This document shows positions 11,297 through 22,040 of a stretch of DNA of 27,807 nt, piece after piece; within the stretch, counting starts at the first letter, position 1, and every line of letters begins with the position of its first letter. The notes under the pieces are model-generated. The model was not told the origin of the DNA, searched no databases, and was given only the letters and a program-made list of their open reading frames with translations. Both the position numbers and the translations under genes were made by a program. This DNA is from Phoronis ovalis. Lineage: Eukaryota; Phoronida; Phoronidae. The stretch is taken from positions 1-27,807 of the forward strand of contig JAOXYB010040949.1 of assembly GCA_028565635.1 (NCBI GenBank), read 5' to 3'.

Positions 11297-12214
11297 CTCA
11301 CTCATTATGTTTTAGCTATTCAGTGAAAAATTAATAAACTACCTACCCCTATAGATTTTTTAATGTAATCACAAATATTACGCGTTGCGTTATAATTATC
11401 TATTCAGATATAAAGCAGGGTCACCTATTCATATGTATTTAGGTTGGCTGTTGTCTCGTCCAAAAGTATTGAGTCTGAGAAACACCGAGAGGCATCTGTT
11501 GTCAGCCCACTTACTGCACATGAAAGTCAGGCCCAAGTCTAAAAAACTTAAATCCATAATTTCAAAGATTTGAATATATACATTTTCAAGTACTTCTGTA
11601 TACCGTTTTGACTATTCCGAGTTTATTTTGAAAAATGTGAAACACCCTGTTTATATCCATTTTGACCGAGCCTTTAACTTGTTAATAGAGAGTTAATTGA
11701 ATGATTTCGTGTCTTCACATAAAAGGATTTCGCTAACAAACTTCTTTTATTAGACTTGTCCAAAACAGCCAGGCTAAACTTTTTAATATAATTTATGAGA
11801 AAATTTTTTATACAACATATACTACATATTTTCAGGGTGTATATGTTCTACAACCAAAATGGCATATTTCTAAAAAAAATCACTCCTATTCCATTATAGC
11901 CTGAATTTATAAGAAAAAAAAAATTAATCGCAATCTTATAAAAATTAAGCAATAAAGTAAGTTTAAATTTAATCATAGTTAAATGTATCATTATCAGAAA
12001 AAGAAATCGATAATATCAACAACAAGTCTAATATTTTATGTAACAAAAACGAATGCCAGTAGTGAAGCCGACGAAACAAACAGAGACAATTTTAACAATT
12101 TCCTAACTAGTATCTAAGTCCCATCTCAGTGAGCCATGGTTTCTAAAACCAAAACGGATTTAATTAGTTGCGATACAGCAGGATGTTATGGAAACAGGTA
12201 AGAGTTACAAACCG

Positions 12215-12465
12215 TACACACCTATAACAACACTAGCTGGCCACAGTTGTGTCATGTACAAAGGTATTTTATCTCACAGGGATGCAATAATTTATGAAAA
12301 TGAAATTGACAAACCATGGAAATGGTTACTTAGGTTCATACGCCGAGAACAATACCATCTTGTTTGCGTGGTAGATTTTTTAAAGGTGAGGACTAAAGTA
12401 TAAAACAAACAAAAGTGATTGATGCAGTCACTATGCAGATTCGTTACGGGGATGCAATAATGCAT
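12215..12465 (+). repeat. Diverged interspersed repeat, copy B
   Basis: Collinear with the segment at 5395-5640. The shared words include ACAGGGATGCAATAAT, AAACCATGGAAATGGTTACT with TAGGTT, GTGATTGATGCAGT and GGATGCAATAATG. Spacing differs by small insertions. Confidence 0.55.
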
Positions 12466-13502
12466 AGAACAGCAATTGTTCTGCTTATGTTTTAAAATGA
12501 TTAATAACGGTACGCATTCTTTCAAGTTGCAACCGAAGTTGTCTGTCGCCTTTATGACCTGGGACTTATTTATCCCAGAAAATGTCTAATAAATGAGACA
12601 GGCAAATGATCATGTTCTAAATGAGTAGTTGTGATCACCAAGTACTTAAAACAAATGAGTAAACACAGGTAGACATATGATTTGTACTTCATCGGTTTGT
12701 TATTCGTCTAAGTATCGCTGTACCTATTATAAATAGAATTTGATAACTCAGTTTCCGGGTCATAATAGTTAGCCTATCATTACAATTATTAATTTAGAAC
12801 GTCCATTGAGCTTATTTTAAACTCTTTACATTATAAATACAATGTAAATATAATGTAGATTCATTGATAAACATAACATTTTTATTTATACTTACATTTT
12901 TATTAGCATCACATTTCATAGAAGCATATATCCAGTTGTACACAAAATAAATCAACAAACCGTTCAAAGATTCTTATTTTTTACAATTTACAATAAATTA
13001 TTCACAATCATTAATACTATATTATCAGTTCAACGTTTTAATTCTGTAGCTGAGATGTAAATTGACTTTATCAATTTCAATATCTTGGTTTCATCTGTGG
13101 CGGGATATGTGAGGTCAAAATTTGAAAATTTTGTTAATTCAAATTTGTGATATGTCCAATTTGTATTTCCCTAAAAAAGTACTTACTCTCTTTTAGAAAA
13201 ACATGATATTAAGTAAGATTAGGCTTCAAGGACAAATTTGTATTACTAGAGGCATTTTTCCAAGTGCATAATGTTACGAAGGGGGGACACCACAACATTA
13301 ACCTCATAACCCAAACCAGAATACATCTACAATTAAGTATAACAAATCGATCTTGATAATAATAATTCGCTCATAACTAGCATAAAAAAATCGTAAACAA
13401 TATCCGATTCAGACAACATTTCAATTCTTGTCCAAATGATAGGTTGTTTCGATTAAAGTTGTATTATCGAAACCCAGCCATATCACTGAACATATAAAAC
13501 AT

Positions 13503-13544
13503 CAACAGATCCCTCACAACAGATCCCTCACAACAGATCCCTCT
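13503..13544. repeat. 14-bp tandem repeat, three units
   Basis: CAACAGATCCCTCA is repeated head to tail three times, with the last base changed in the third unit. A simple minisatellite seed in intergenic DNA. Confidence 0.8.
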
Positions 13545-14806
13545 TTAGAATATAAGATGAGAATCGGCCTCGTCATAGTCAGAACTGAAGTACCGCAAAT
13601 GTTTTTTTGATTTTTCCCGAGAACGTGAGACACGCTGGCAATCCTGGAATAGAATTTCGTTATAATATATTAGTCATCATGCACCGCTAATCTCTTTTTG
13701 TACTCAATAAATGGTTCAACCACATAAGAGTTTTCTGCTTAACATGAGTTTTGGCTTGGTGATGCTATTTTTCTTTCCAAGAACTCGCCCATTTATTAAA
13801 AAATCGTAACGGAGACTTGCTAAGAGTACAGGTTACTTTTTTTTCTAATTACACTCCCAAAACAAATTATACTGCTGTATTTAAATTTTAATTACTGAAA
13901 CTTAATGTTATTTGCCCCATCACATATTTGCAGATTGTTATTAAAACATTATACAAAGAACCATTTAAAACAACTTTAGGTGAGTGATTTATCATAAAAT
14001 GTGTACTGTTTCTGATTGTACTAAATCAGAAACAAATTGATACGTTTTTCTGAAAAAAGAAAACGATTGAAGAATTTTATAGTACCAGTTGAAATAAATA
14101 ACATGCTTAACATTAAATTTCCGCTTCAAGGTATAAAGTACCTCCTTCACATAAATAATCAAAAACATATAGTAATTCTTTCGTTTGATATAATCTATTT
14201 ATAGTACATAATAAAACTAGCAGAAATGTAAAATTGCAATATGATTAATTAAATACATTTTTATGTTGTGCAGTATACAAAAGTGTAGATGACATAACAT
14301 CTTTCCTTCCAAATAAATAAAACGATCCAATAGTGTAGAAAGTTCTTAAAGTTCATTAAATTCTATAATTCATTTTACAGTACAAATTAACATTTTTCAG
14401 TATATAACGGTAATTTGCAGTTCGTTTACGAAATAAAATGTAGTCTTGGTTACAAATGCTTAGGGTACAAAATGTAATTTCATATTCAAATTAAGTTTTC
14501 TCTTTAATTCTTTGCATCCTAGTCTGAAATCTATCACATCCAAATTGACACTAATGGGCATATTTTTAGATATTCATATTTTCTATTTTAAAATAAAAAC
14601 AATGACGGTTACTTTTCAAGCGGTTATTTTGGTTACGTCCTTGATAACCCTTTTCTAAGGAGGAAAAAAATCGGGTTAGTTTATTTAAATGATCAGGTAG
14701 TTTATTTTAATTAATATGTTCATTCTTGCGGTGTATCAATCTGAATTTAAAAGGGTGCGAAATGAAGCGAGGGTTAGAAAATTGTTTCGTGTAACTCAGA
14801 TTAACC

Positions 14807-14839
14807 CTTAGCAACAATACGTTTGCTAAAGTATATAAG
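14807..14839 (+). promoter_or_regulatory. Gene 3 core promoter: shared block plus TATA box
   Basis: CTTAGCAACA, then ATACGTT, then TGCTAAAG and TATATAAG. The TATA box at 14832-14839 is 72 nt before the ATG. TTAGCAA and TTGCTAA form an inverted pair. The block matches the gene 1 promoter at 27 of 33 positions although the surrounding sequence has diverged. Confidence 0.72.
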
Positions 14840-14910
14840 GGTGCTATGAATTGACTTAACTATACATCATCACCTTTGAGATTGAAACAGAAGTCACAGA
14901 ACAACACAGA

Positions 14911-16766
14911 ATGTTTGCTTTGATTGTTGTTGCCGGACTATTCGCTGCTGCCCAGGCAGCTGCTACTCCTTATGAACCTGTTACTGGTAAACCCGTAGCA
15001 TGTAAGTATACTGGAGTTTGAATATCTTAGCATCATTTATTCCAAAATTCTTTTTTTTTACCAAAGCCTGATAAAATAGGTTCATCATATCAGGAAATTA
15101 TATGATACTTTGCTAACACTCTATTTTTCATGGATATCAGTCTTCTGAGAAAAAAGGTCTGAAAAGAATATGTATTTCAAAAGAAATTATTTTTCGGCTT
15201 TTTAGGTATTTTAACAATTATTCTGCGCACCTCGGTAGTTATTTTGCAGAACAATTGTCATTTTGCTGGACAAATATAAAATCCCAGTATAATTAGAAAA
15301 CTGCATTCTTCAACTTGGACAATGAAAGGTGGAAGGGCTTAATAATCAATGATCATGTTGTTGCTGCTAGTCTTGAGCGAATCAGCAGAATAAACAATGT
15401 TGCCGTCTACCCATGTTTCAGGTTGTGAGAAACCTAGAGGTTATATTGCTGACGCGTTTAGCAAGTGTATCTTCTGGCAGTGTGTTGACGCAGGTCACGG
15501 TTATATTGAAGTTCGTGGCCAGCGTTGCGCCCCAGGAACACGTGTACCCGACAATTACTACAGTCCTGGCGTTGCAAATCCATGTTCTGAAAGCATAAAG
15601 TACGACTATAAAACAAAAGCTTATGAAAGCTGCGAAAGAGCCTATGCACTGAGTTACCCCGAACAGTGTGATCCTCATGGTCACAAGAAAGGTAAGAGGA
15701 TATCACAGGTGTACGTATTTGTACATGTAAATACGACAAATAGTTACACAGATCTCTGTTTGTACCAGTATTTACGTATACTCTGCATTACTTGAAGTAC
15801 GTTCTTTTTGTTTTTACCAAATTCATGAATGATGCTACAAAGAAATAAAGGCAAAATTCTAAAGCACTAGTAATATCCAATAGTGACATTTACGAATTAT
15901 CAGTATTTACACAGATATTCGTGTAATCTGTATTGGATCTTACAGGAGTTACCTGCTTCGATTGCAACGTGGAACTTGGGAGTAATGGTTACGCAGTTGG
16001 AGGTACCTCAGATTGCTTATTGGAAAATCCTGGTGATGCAGAGCGACTTGATAAATGGACTTGTCACAGTGGAAAATGTTTCATTCGTTACGAAACAGTT
16101 GGAAAATACGGCTACGGTAAGAAACATTTATGAATACGTCACTTATTCAGAATATCTGTAAAACTGACGGGGAAAGTGAATACGGAGTACTGTACTGCTT
16201 TACTTTATCCATAAAATGTGTCACATTCTTGAGTAAAACTGCATGGCGCGTTAAGTAAATATAACTGGGGAGAAATATAAAATATAAATGTACTATACCA
16301 TAATAAAAAACATATTATCTATGAAACTATAATGTGGGAGACGTCTGCTAGTACTGATTATAATATTGAAGAGAATCATGCATTGTTGAGCTTTCAATGT
16401 CTACATATTCACACTTTCCTATATACCGATATCACGAACCCATATCGGTATTTCCCACCCACAGGATGCGTACGTTTACACGTTACCCCGGGTAGTTACA
16501 TAATGTTATCGGTGTGGTACTTGGAATCATGTTTCTTGTAATCTATTACTGGTGATATTATACTGTCATAAAAAAGTGTTTTCTTATTTTTATTTTTATT
16601 TACAGAGCGTAAATTTCTCGTCCGTGGTTGTGCTGACGGCCTAAGCCCATTGATTGATACCAGTATCCCCAACTGCGATGTGAATACAGATTATAATAAA
16701 TGGTATTTCTGCGACGGTGTAATAAGCGAATATCCCTGTAATGGTGGAAACCCCTGCAAACATTAA
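14911..16766 (+). CDS. Gene 3: secreted cysteine-rich two-module protein
   Basis: Exons 14911-15001, 15422-15691, 15946-16116 and 16606-16766 give 230 aa with GT-AG, phase 1 introns. Residues 1-16 (MFALIVVAGLFAAAQA) form the signal peptide, followed by a linker longer than in genes 1 and 2. The first module keeps the CC start, IFWQC and C-A-P-G-T; the second keeps CFDC, WTCHSGKCFIRYE, RGC, WYFCDG and PCN. All 18 Cys of genes 1 and 2 are conserved. The charged loop between the CFDC and WTC motifs is shorter and different (LENPGDAERLDK). Exon 2 has the same length, 270 nt, as in genes 1 and 2. A TATA box lies 72 nt upstream, and an ATTAAA poly(A) variant at 16894-16899. Gene 3 is an older paralogue, convergent with gene 4. 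Function is unknown. Confidence 0.87.
16423..16451. repeat. Perfect 10-bp-arm hairpin in intron 3 of gene 3
   Basis: ATACCGATAT and ATATCGGTAT pair exactly around a 9-base loop, CACGAACCC. It sits mid-intron, away from the splice sites. Role unknown. Confidence 0.5.
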
Positions 16767-16893
16767 GATGCCTTTGACGTATTTAAAAAAAACAATCCCT
16801 AGGATACGACCTCCAACCTACGTCGATTAATTAAGTTTTTTAACATTAATTTTGCAAATAGTGCTTTTTTCCTTCACTAATGCAGAAAATGCA

Positions 16894-16899
16894 ATTAAA
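16894..16899 (+). terminator. Probable poly(A) signal of gene 3
   Basis: ATTAAA lies about 130 nt after the stop and is followed by T- and GT-rich sequence. It is the first canonical-like signal downstream of the stop. Assigned by motif and position. Confidence 0.4.
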
Positions 16900-17385
16900 G
16901 TTGAATTGGAATTTTGTATCTGCAACGCGTTTTTCTGCTTTACTTGAACTTAAATTCATTGTAAAACTTTTTCAACAAATATTTGACATGCGGCATATTA
17001 TAAAACTTTTGGTATAAACGACATATGTGATGTTTTACAAAGAAAACATTCGAGTATCTTGAATTGTGACATAAGGATGATTCTATCTGGAATTGAATTT
17101 TATGTGAGATGTTATATACAGCGCGGATTGTCATTCGTGTTCCTGTAAAACTATGTGATGTTTTAACTTGTTCGTATTTTCTTAATGTAGGAGAATGACT
17201 TCTACGTTTTCTAAATTAACTTAAGAACTTTCATTGATTTGAAATGGTAGCGATGAGGATTGGTTCTTTATTGTATCATACAACATGGAAACTGTTCGTA
17301 AGCTAATATATAATTTATTGCAATGATTAATCAGGTGTGTTAAATGTTTCTTTATTGTTCATCACACACATACTTAAAGAGCTAT

Positions 17386-17763
17386 ACCGGTGGGGGCTTC
17401 AGCCCCTGGCAGGCTCAACCAAGCCGGGCATGTTGAAGGCGAGAGGCCAGACCAACTATAGAACCCTGGCCCTCCAGGTTGGGGGTTGGGCGTGGAGGCA
17501 GCATCTCCACCCCATAAAAACACAACGCGCCACAGAAACTATAAGAGAAAAGACAATATCCTCAGGTGTCCGAAGCAATTCTCGCCAGAACCTACATGCT
17601 GGCAGTTTGACTGTTGCCAGTGTAAACCCATAGGAAACTGTTAAAAGGAAGCTGGGCCTGACATGGAGCGAGGTCGAGAAGTTGGCCAAGGACCGAGATA
17701 GGTGGCGTATTTCTGTTGTAGCTTTATGTCCAATAAGGGATGAAGAGGACTAAGTAAGTAAGT
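17386..17763 (+). mobile_element. 3' end of a non-LTR retrotransposon
   Basis: This GC-richer island begins near CCGGTGGGGGCTTCAGCC. It ends with an open reading tail (17634-17750) reading WSEVEKLAKDRDRW...ALCPIRDEED followed by TAA, and then a TAAG tandem tail. The DR..WR...ALCP...DEED ending before a stop and a (TAAG)n tail is familiar to me from animal LINE reverse-transcriptase proteins. Everything upstream of the tail is interrupted by stops. Similar CACACACA-containing words flank both ends and may be an imperfect target-site duplication. It is a 5'-truncated, dead copy. Confidence 0.7.
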
Positions 17764-18956
17764 ACACACACACTTATATTATCTATTCACAGCTTCCACA
17801 CACCACAAATATTAGTATACGGTATGAGTTCACACTTCTGCAATTCTCCACCTTATATATTCATTGGTTGTTTTTATTTTTTTTTGAATCAATAAGGGAA
17901 AGATTTATGATACCAGTTTTAAAAATTCTGTCTGTTGTGATATGATATATTTCCGTGGGCAGTGCTATGAGAGTAGAATAGCAAAACAGTCTTCCGCAGC
18001 GCGAAATAATCGGGAGTATAGTAATCTTCAGTTTTACACAGGCATGATTATATAATAAATTTCTTTCCAATGGCTGATCGTAGATCTAGTGACAATGTGT
18101 GAAAACTAAAAGTTGAAAGCCAAAAAAGAAACCACCAATTTTGATTTTAAAAAATATTTTCACTCTTATTTCTGTTATTTTGTTCGAAATTACACCGACT
18201 CTCAAATAAAACATTTGCCGCATGAGGTCGACACCACTGATGACATTTCTCAAAAGATAAATTTCAAAGCTGCGATACATCTTTACCAGTGCGTCATGTC
18301 AAAATCTATAGTAAATCTAAACTTAATGTTATTAACTTTAATCATAAGCTAAATATAAGATGCGACGGGTTTTAGGACATTCATCACTGATCTGTTTAAT
18401 TAGAACGCTGAAAACTGCTGATATTTTGTTTAAACATTGACATAGTTTCATCATGACACTTTTTTTTAACACACCTTTAAAAATTTTTTATGTGCATTCA
18501 TGCGCGTTATACAACAAAATTTGGTTTTAAGCCAATTTATTGGTCTGTTGCATATAATAAAGTATATGTAGATTGTGGGTGGTGAAACGAAAAATAAACG
18601 TCTACTTATGCTGTGCAATAAATTATATTTTATTAATAAACTTTTACAATAGTATACACATTCTTTTTGCTTTGGCCACTACAGTTCGTCAGATTTATAT
18701 ACCTGGAAAAAGTATCAGTTGAAATAGGCGCTATCAGAACTAAAGATTTTTTTTCTTCCTGATGAAAAGAATAAAACATTTTATGAATTTCCACACTGAT
18801 ACTTTAATCGGTGAAAATTCCTGTCGTAAAAAGTATAGATAGCGTTCTCCAACATGAAGAAAACCGGGAAAGTGTATAAAATAATAAAGATTCTAACAGA
18901 TGCTTAAAAAAAGAAAATCAAATGAGAGGGTAAGATAAAATGTGTTTGTTTTACAG

Positions 18957-19081
18957 AAATAGAAGTAATACAGCCGTTTAAGCCTGCACCACCCAAGTTC
19001 CATAAATTCGAGATCAAAACATATAGATACTACTGTGTTGAAAACTGGCCACTTTTCTTACATGTATCTATACTACAGTGA
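18957..19081 (+). other. Orphan exon-like ORF with poly(A) signal
   Basis: A good acceptor (TGTTTGTTTTACAG) precedes an open stretch. Read in phase 1, like the introns of the cluster, it gives 40 residues, IEVIQPFKPAPPKFHKFEIK and onward, ending in TGA at 19079-19081. AATAAA follows at 19112-19117. It could be the terminal exon of an unrecognised plus-strand gene between genes 3 and 4. It has one Cys and no resemblance to their C-termini. No upstream partner exon was identified, so chance remains likely. Confidence 0.25.
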
Positions 19082-19473
19082 TATCATATTACTGTTATAC
19101 CAGTATCATATAATAAAGTACGTATACCGTTATTTTTTAAAATAATAATGTGGTGTCACAGGGAGACGATGGGACTTTTTACTTAGTGTAACTGATACAA
19201 AAACAAAAACAATAACGAGTAACACGTTCACATCTGCTAGCTGATTTGTACTCTATGTAAAAAGGTGGCAGAAAGAAGCAATTAAAAGTTTAGCAATTAT
19301 AAGTGAAATTCATAAAAAAATAGACAACTTCAACTGAAGTATGTCAAGAAAATTATAAATGCAAAAAATTCAAGTTTTACGTATTTGACTTTGTAATACA
19401 GAAAACGTGCTTAAAAGTAAAAAAATAATGGAGGAAGTACATTTCTCCAGGGCAATTCTAAAAATTAGTTACA

Positions 19474-19479
19474 TTTATT
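19474..19479 (-). terminator. Probable poly(A) signal of gene 4
   Basis: AATAAA on the minus strand lies about 136 nt beyond the gene 4 stop codon, at a plausible 3' UTR distance. Confidence 0.5.
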
Positions 19480-19614
19480 TTTAAGGTTGAGCCTATGTCG
19501 TCATCGTAATCGTAAAATAATAAGCAAGCTAATAGGTTCCGTTCCAGTCGGAGGTTGTTTCCGGGGTCGAATACGGGATCTGTTGCAAAAAGTTGAACTA
19601 CACGAGAAGACAGT

Positions 19615-21429
19615 TTAATGACCACATACAGTTTCCTTTTTATTACAGCAGTCGCCATCACAGAACCACCATTTGTATCCGTTTTGAATTTTGCAGTTTT
19701 GCTTGGGATCGGTGTTAATCTGGTCTCCAACGAGCTCCTGGTTAGCACAGCCACGGAAAATGAATTTTTTCACTGTATAAAAAAAGTACGTATTAGAAGT
19801 TTCTGATAGTTGGTGGTTTTAGGCATTGATCGGAACCAGAAATAAGTCTGAAGTGATGAAATTGAGTTAATTTATTAACACTATTGATTCCATGTCTTCA
19901 ATTAACAAACCTTTTTTAACCCGGCAATTTATAGTAACTAACACATTGCTCATTTAATTTTGATACACGATTTCTTTGATTTATCAAGTTAGAAAGCTTA
20001 ATGTACTCCATTACGTATTTGGCCCAGTAACGAGTTAACAAATTATAAATTTTGAGCCGACATGTTAGAAGTTTACGTACTTCTAACAAATACATACGAG
20101 ACGTTAGATATTTTTGCTTTCTGAAGTTAAGAGATACCACCGTAACGCTTGCTTTTTTTTATTAATATTGGAGGAAGCTGGGGTAGTAATAAACATCTAT
20201 CTTACCATTGCCGTGATAATCTTTAGTTTCTTGGAAGCGAATGAAACATCTTCCGCCTGGACAAGTCCATTTATCAAGTAGTGGTGCGTCGGTGAGTGGG
20301 TACTTCAGTAAGCAAGCTGGAAAACCTCCAGGACCATAGGGAAATTCAGCGCTGCAGTCGAAGCAGCGGGGTTCTGTAAGATATACAAAACAGAATTAAT
20401 ATAATTATCATTTTATTTTACTTGTCTTTAATTAAACTCCCCTACTCAAAATCCTGTATCCGCCCATAGAGTAAGGTATCAATGATTCTTGAATAAAACG
20501 TAAATAGATCCACAGTTCATGTGATACAAAAAGCGGATACAAATCAGTATTTCATGAATGTGTTTCGTACTGAATCTTTCCAGAATAACTATATTTGGGC
20601 TTAAAAGATAGAGGGAATGACAACGTGTATACGCATAGACAGGTTTAATTGATAGAAAACAAAAAAACTTGTTCTTATAAAAATACTTACTTTCAATAGG
20701 TGGATGAGGATCACAATATGACGGGCCGATTAATGGGTAATCTCTGGTACATTTGTCATAGCCGTATATACGTTTAGTACACGGATTACTTAGGCCGATT
20801 TTGTAACCGTCGGGTAAGGCCGTCCCTGGTGCACAATACTGGGGATAACCGGGTGTAATGCCGTAATTACTGTTCTGGCATTGGTAGAAGACGCATCTGT
20901 TTTTTGTGTCGGCAACATACTGACGAGCTTTCTTACAACCTGAAACATGAAAAAAACATACACATTTTAAATTTATTTTATCTTACGTTCAACTTGTAGC
21001 TTCTGGTTAACAAAGGTAACGAATAAAATGTTTAACTCAAAATATAATTTTTTTATAAACAATGTCTTAAATCTAAAGATTATGTATTTTTAGAGTTATC
21101 TTTCGATTCAGGAATATTTACGAACATTTTATCCATGTTCTGTAATACATTTCATTCAAATGTTTAACTCGTCTAGCAACATCAATTTCAAAAATATGCA
21201 TAAAAATTAGCAATACAAGCATGTAACAAGTAATTGCTAATGAATTAGTGCCACTTATATAAAAAGGGCAAATTATCATAAATCGTTCTACTACTCAAAA
21301 TTATATTTGAGGAAAACTAGTCCGATATTTCTAAACTATAGTATACTTACATTCTACGGGTTTACCATAATAAGGATCAGCTGCCTGAGCAGCAGCTAAT
21401 AAAGCCGCAACCAGAATCAAAGCAAACAT
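19615..21429 (-). CDS. Gene 4: divergent member of the two-module family
   Basis: Minus-strand exons 21351-21429, 20691-20939, 20206-20373 and 19615-19772 give 217 aa with GT-AG, phase 1 introns. Residues 1-16 (MFALILVAALLAAAQA) are a signal peptide. The first module keeps the CC start, VFYQC, C-A-P-G-T and YCDP, but exon 2 is 249 nt against 270 in the paralogues. The second module keeps CFDC, WTCPGGRCFIR, RGC and WWFCDG. It then reads DCCNKKETVC, one Cys more than its relatives, giving 19 in total. This CCN ending is closer to the usual Ly6 terminal signature. The extra Cys could be unpaired, form a dimer or re-pair locally. A TATA box lies about 84 nt upstream and a poly(A) signal at 19474-19479. 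It is the most divergent member and faces gene 3. Function is unknown. Confidence 0.86.
20064..20087. repeat. Short hairpin in intron 3 of gene 4
   Basis: GTTAGAAGT and ACTTCTAAC pair perfectly around TTACGT. It is an intronic inverted repeat of unknown significance. Confidence 0.4.
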
Positions 21430-21512
21430 GCTGTGTTTTATGCAAATTCTTATCTCCTATAAGAAGATGATTCTTTAATTGCAGTGCAGTGATGATGTTT
21501 TGCACCAACATG

Positions 21513-21544
21513 TTTATATACTATTCTTTCGCGGTGTTACTATG
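21513..21544 (-). promoter_or_regulatory. Gene 4 core promoter: shared block plus TATA box
   Basis: On the minus strand it reads CATAGTAACACCGCGA, then AAGAATAG and TATATAAA. The first 16 bases differ from the gene 2 promoter at one position, although the proteins are strongly diverged. It is one base shorter than the other three blocks and lacks the clear inverted half-sites. The TATA box is about 84 nt before the ATG. Confidence 0.68.
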
Positions 21545-21832
21545 GGAAAACTATTATCCCTGAAATAATTTTGGCACTTGGTCCATTTTGTGGGTTTCTA
21601 GTTACACATTGTGCCCCATTAAAGCTACAGTATGACACGAAATGACGTGAGCATTTTTGATAGCATGTATATTAAAGTATGTTTTACAAATGTTTCTAAA
21701 ATGTGATTTTATTAATTTTATTTTTATTCATACAAAGTCTAAGGCTAAAGATGTATTAAATACACAAATTAAGCGCCCTGTGGTAATCTTTACATGATGC
21801 TCTTAATTTCCAGAAAACATATCACTGCTTAT

Positions 21833-22040
21833 TGTTCTGTAGCAATTTCTTGCAAGCTTGTTTTCTAGAACCTGGGTAAATATCCAAGTCTCATATCTGT
21901 ATAGTAGAATAGAGACAGGAAGCTTTGAAAATGTCGATTTTTAGATGGATTGAGGCTGAAATTGGTATCCAGAGATTTTCAAGTTTCCAAAAGGCTTTAC
22001 AGGCCTTTCTTCTCTTAATATCTTTAGCAGCTGAGGCCAT
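21833..22040 (-). pseudogene. Frameshifted reverse-transcriptase remnant
   Basis: Read on the minus strand, one frame gives KRRKACKAFWKLENLWIPIS and then HLKIDIFKAS. A one-base shift leads to SILLYRYETWIFTQVLENKL. The order K-A-F-W-K-L, L..KI.IF.A and LLY..ETW is the conserved segment just after the catalytic core of LINE reverse transcriptases. The frameshift and missing flanks show a dead fragment. It lies about 400 bp upstream of gene 4 and is not obviously part of the element at 17386-17763. Confidence 0.65.

Larger units (their letters stand above)
9774..14806. other. Gene-free, repeat-bearing intergenic region
   Basis: Five kilobases between genes 2 and 3 without a convincing exon on either strand. 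Open frames such as 10873-11154 (minus) and 12188-12403 (plus) lack start context, domains and splice partners, and the latter lies within a repeat. What can be supported are the inverted, direct and tandem repeats listed separately; the rest is AT-rich sequence with long A and T runs. Confidence 0.5.

Noticed and set aside
13503-13544. Regular repeats suggesting a CRISPR array.
   Set aside because: The 14-bp units are directly adjacent with no spacers, in a eukaryotic intergenic context; it is a simple tandem repeat.
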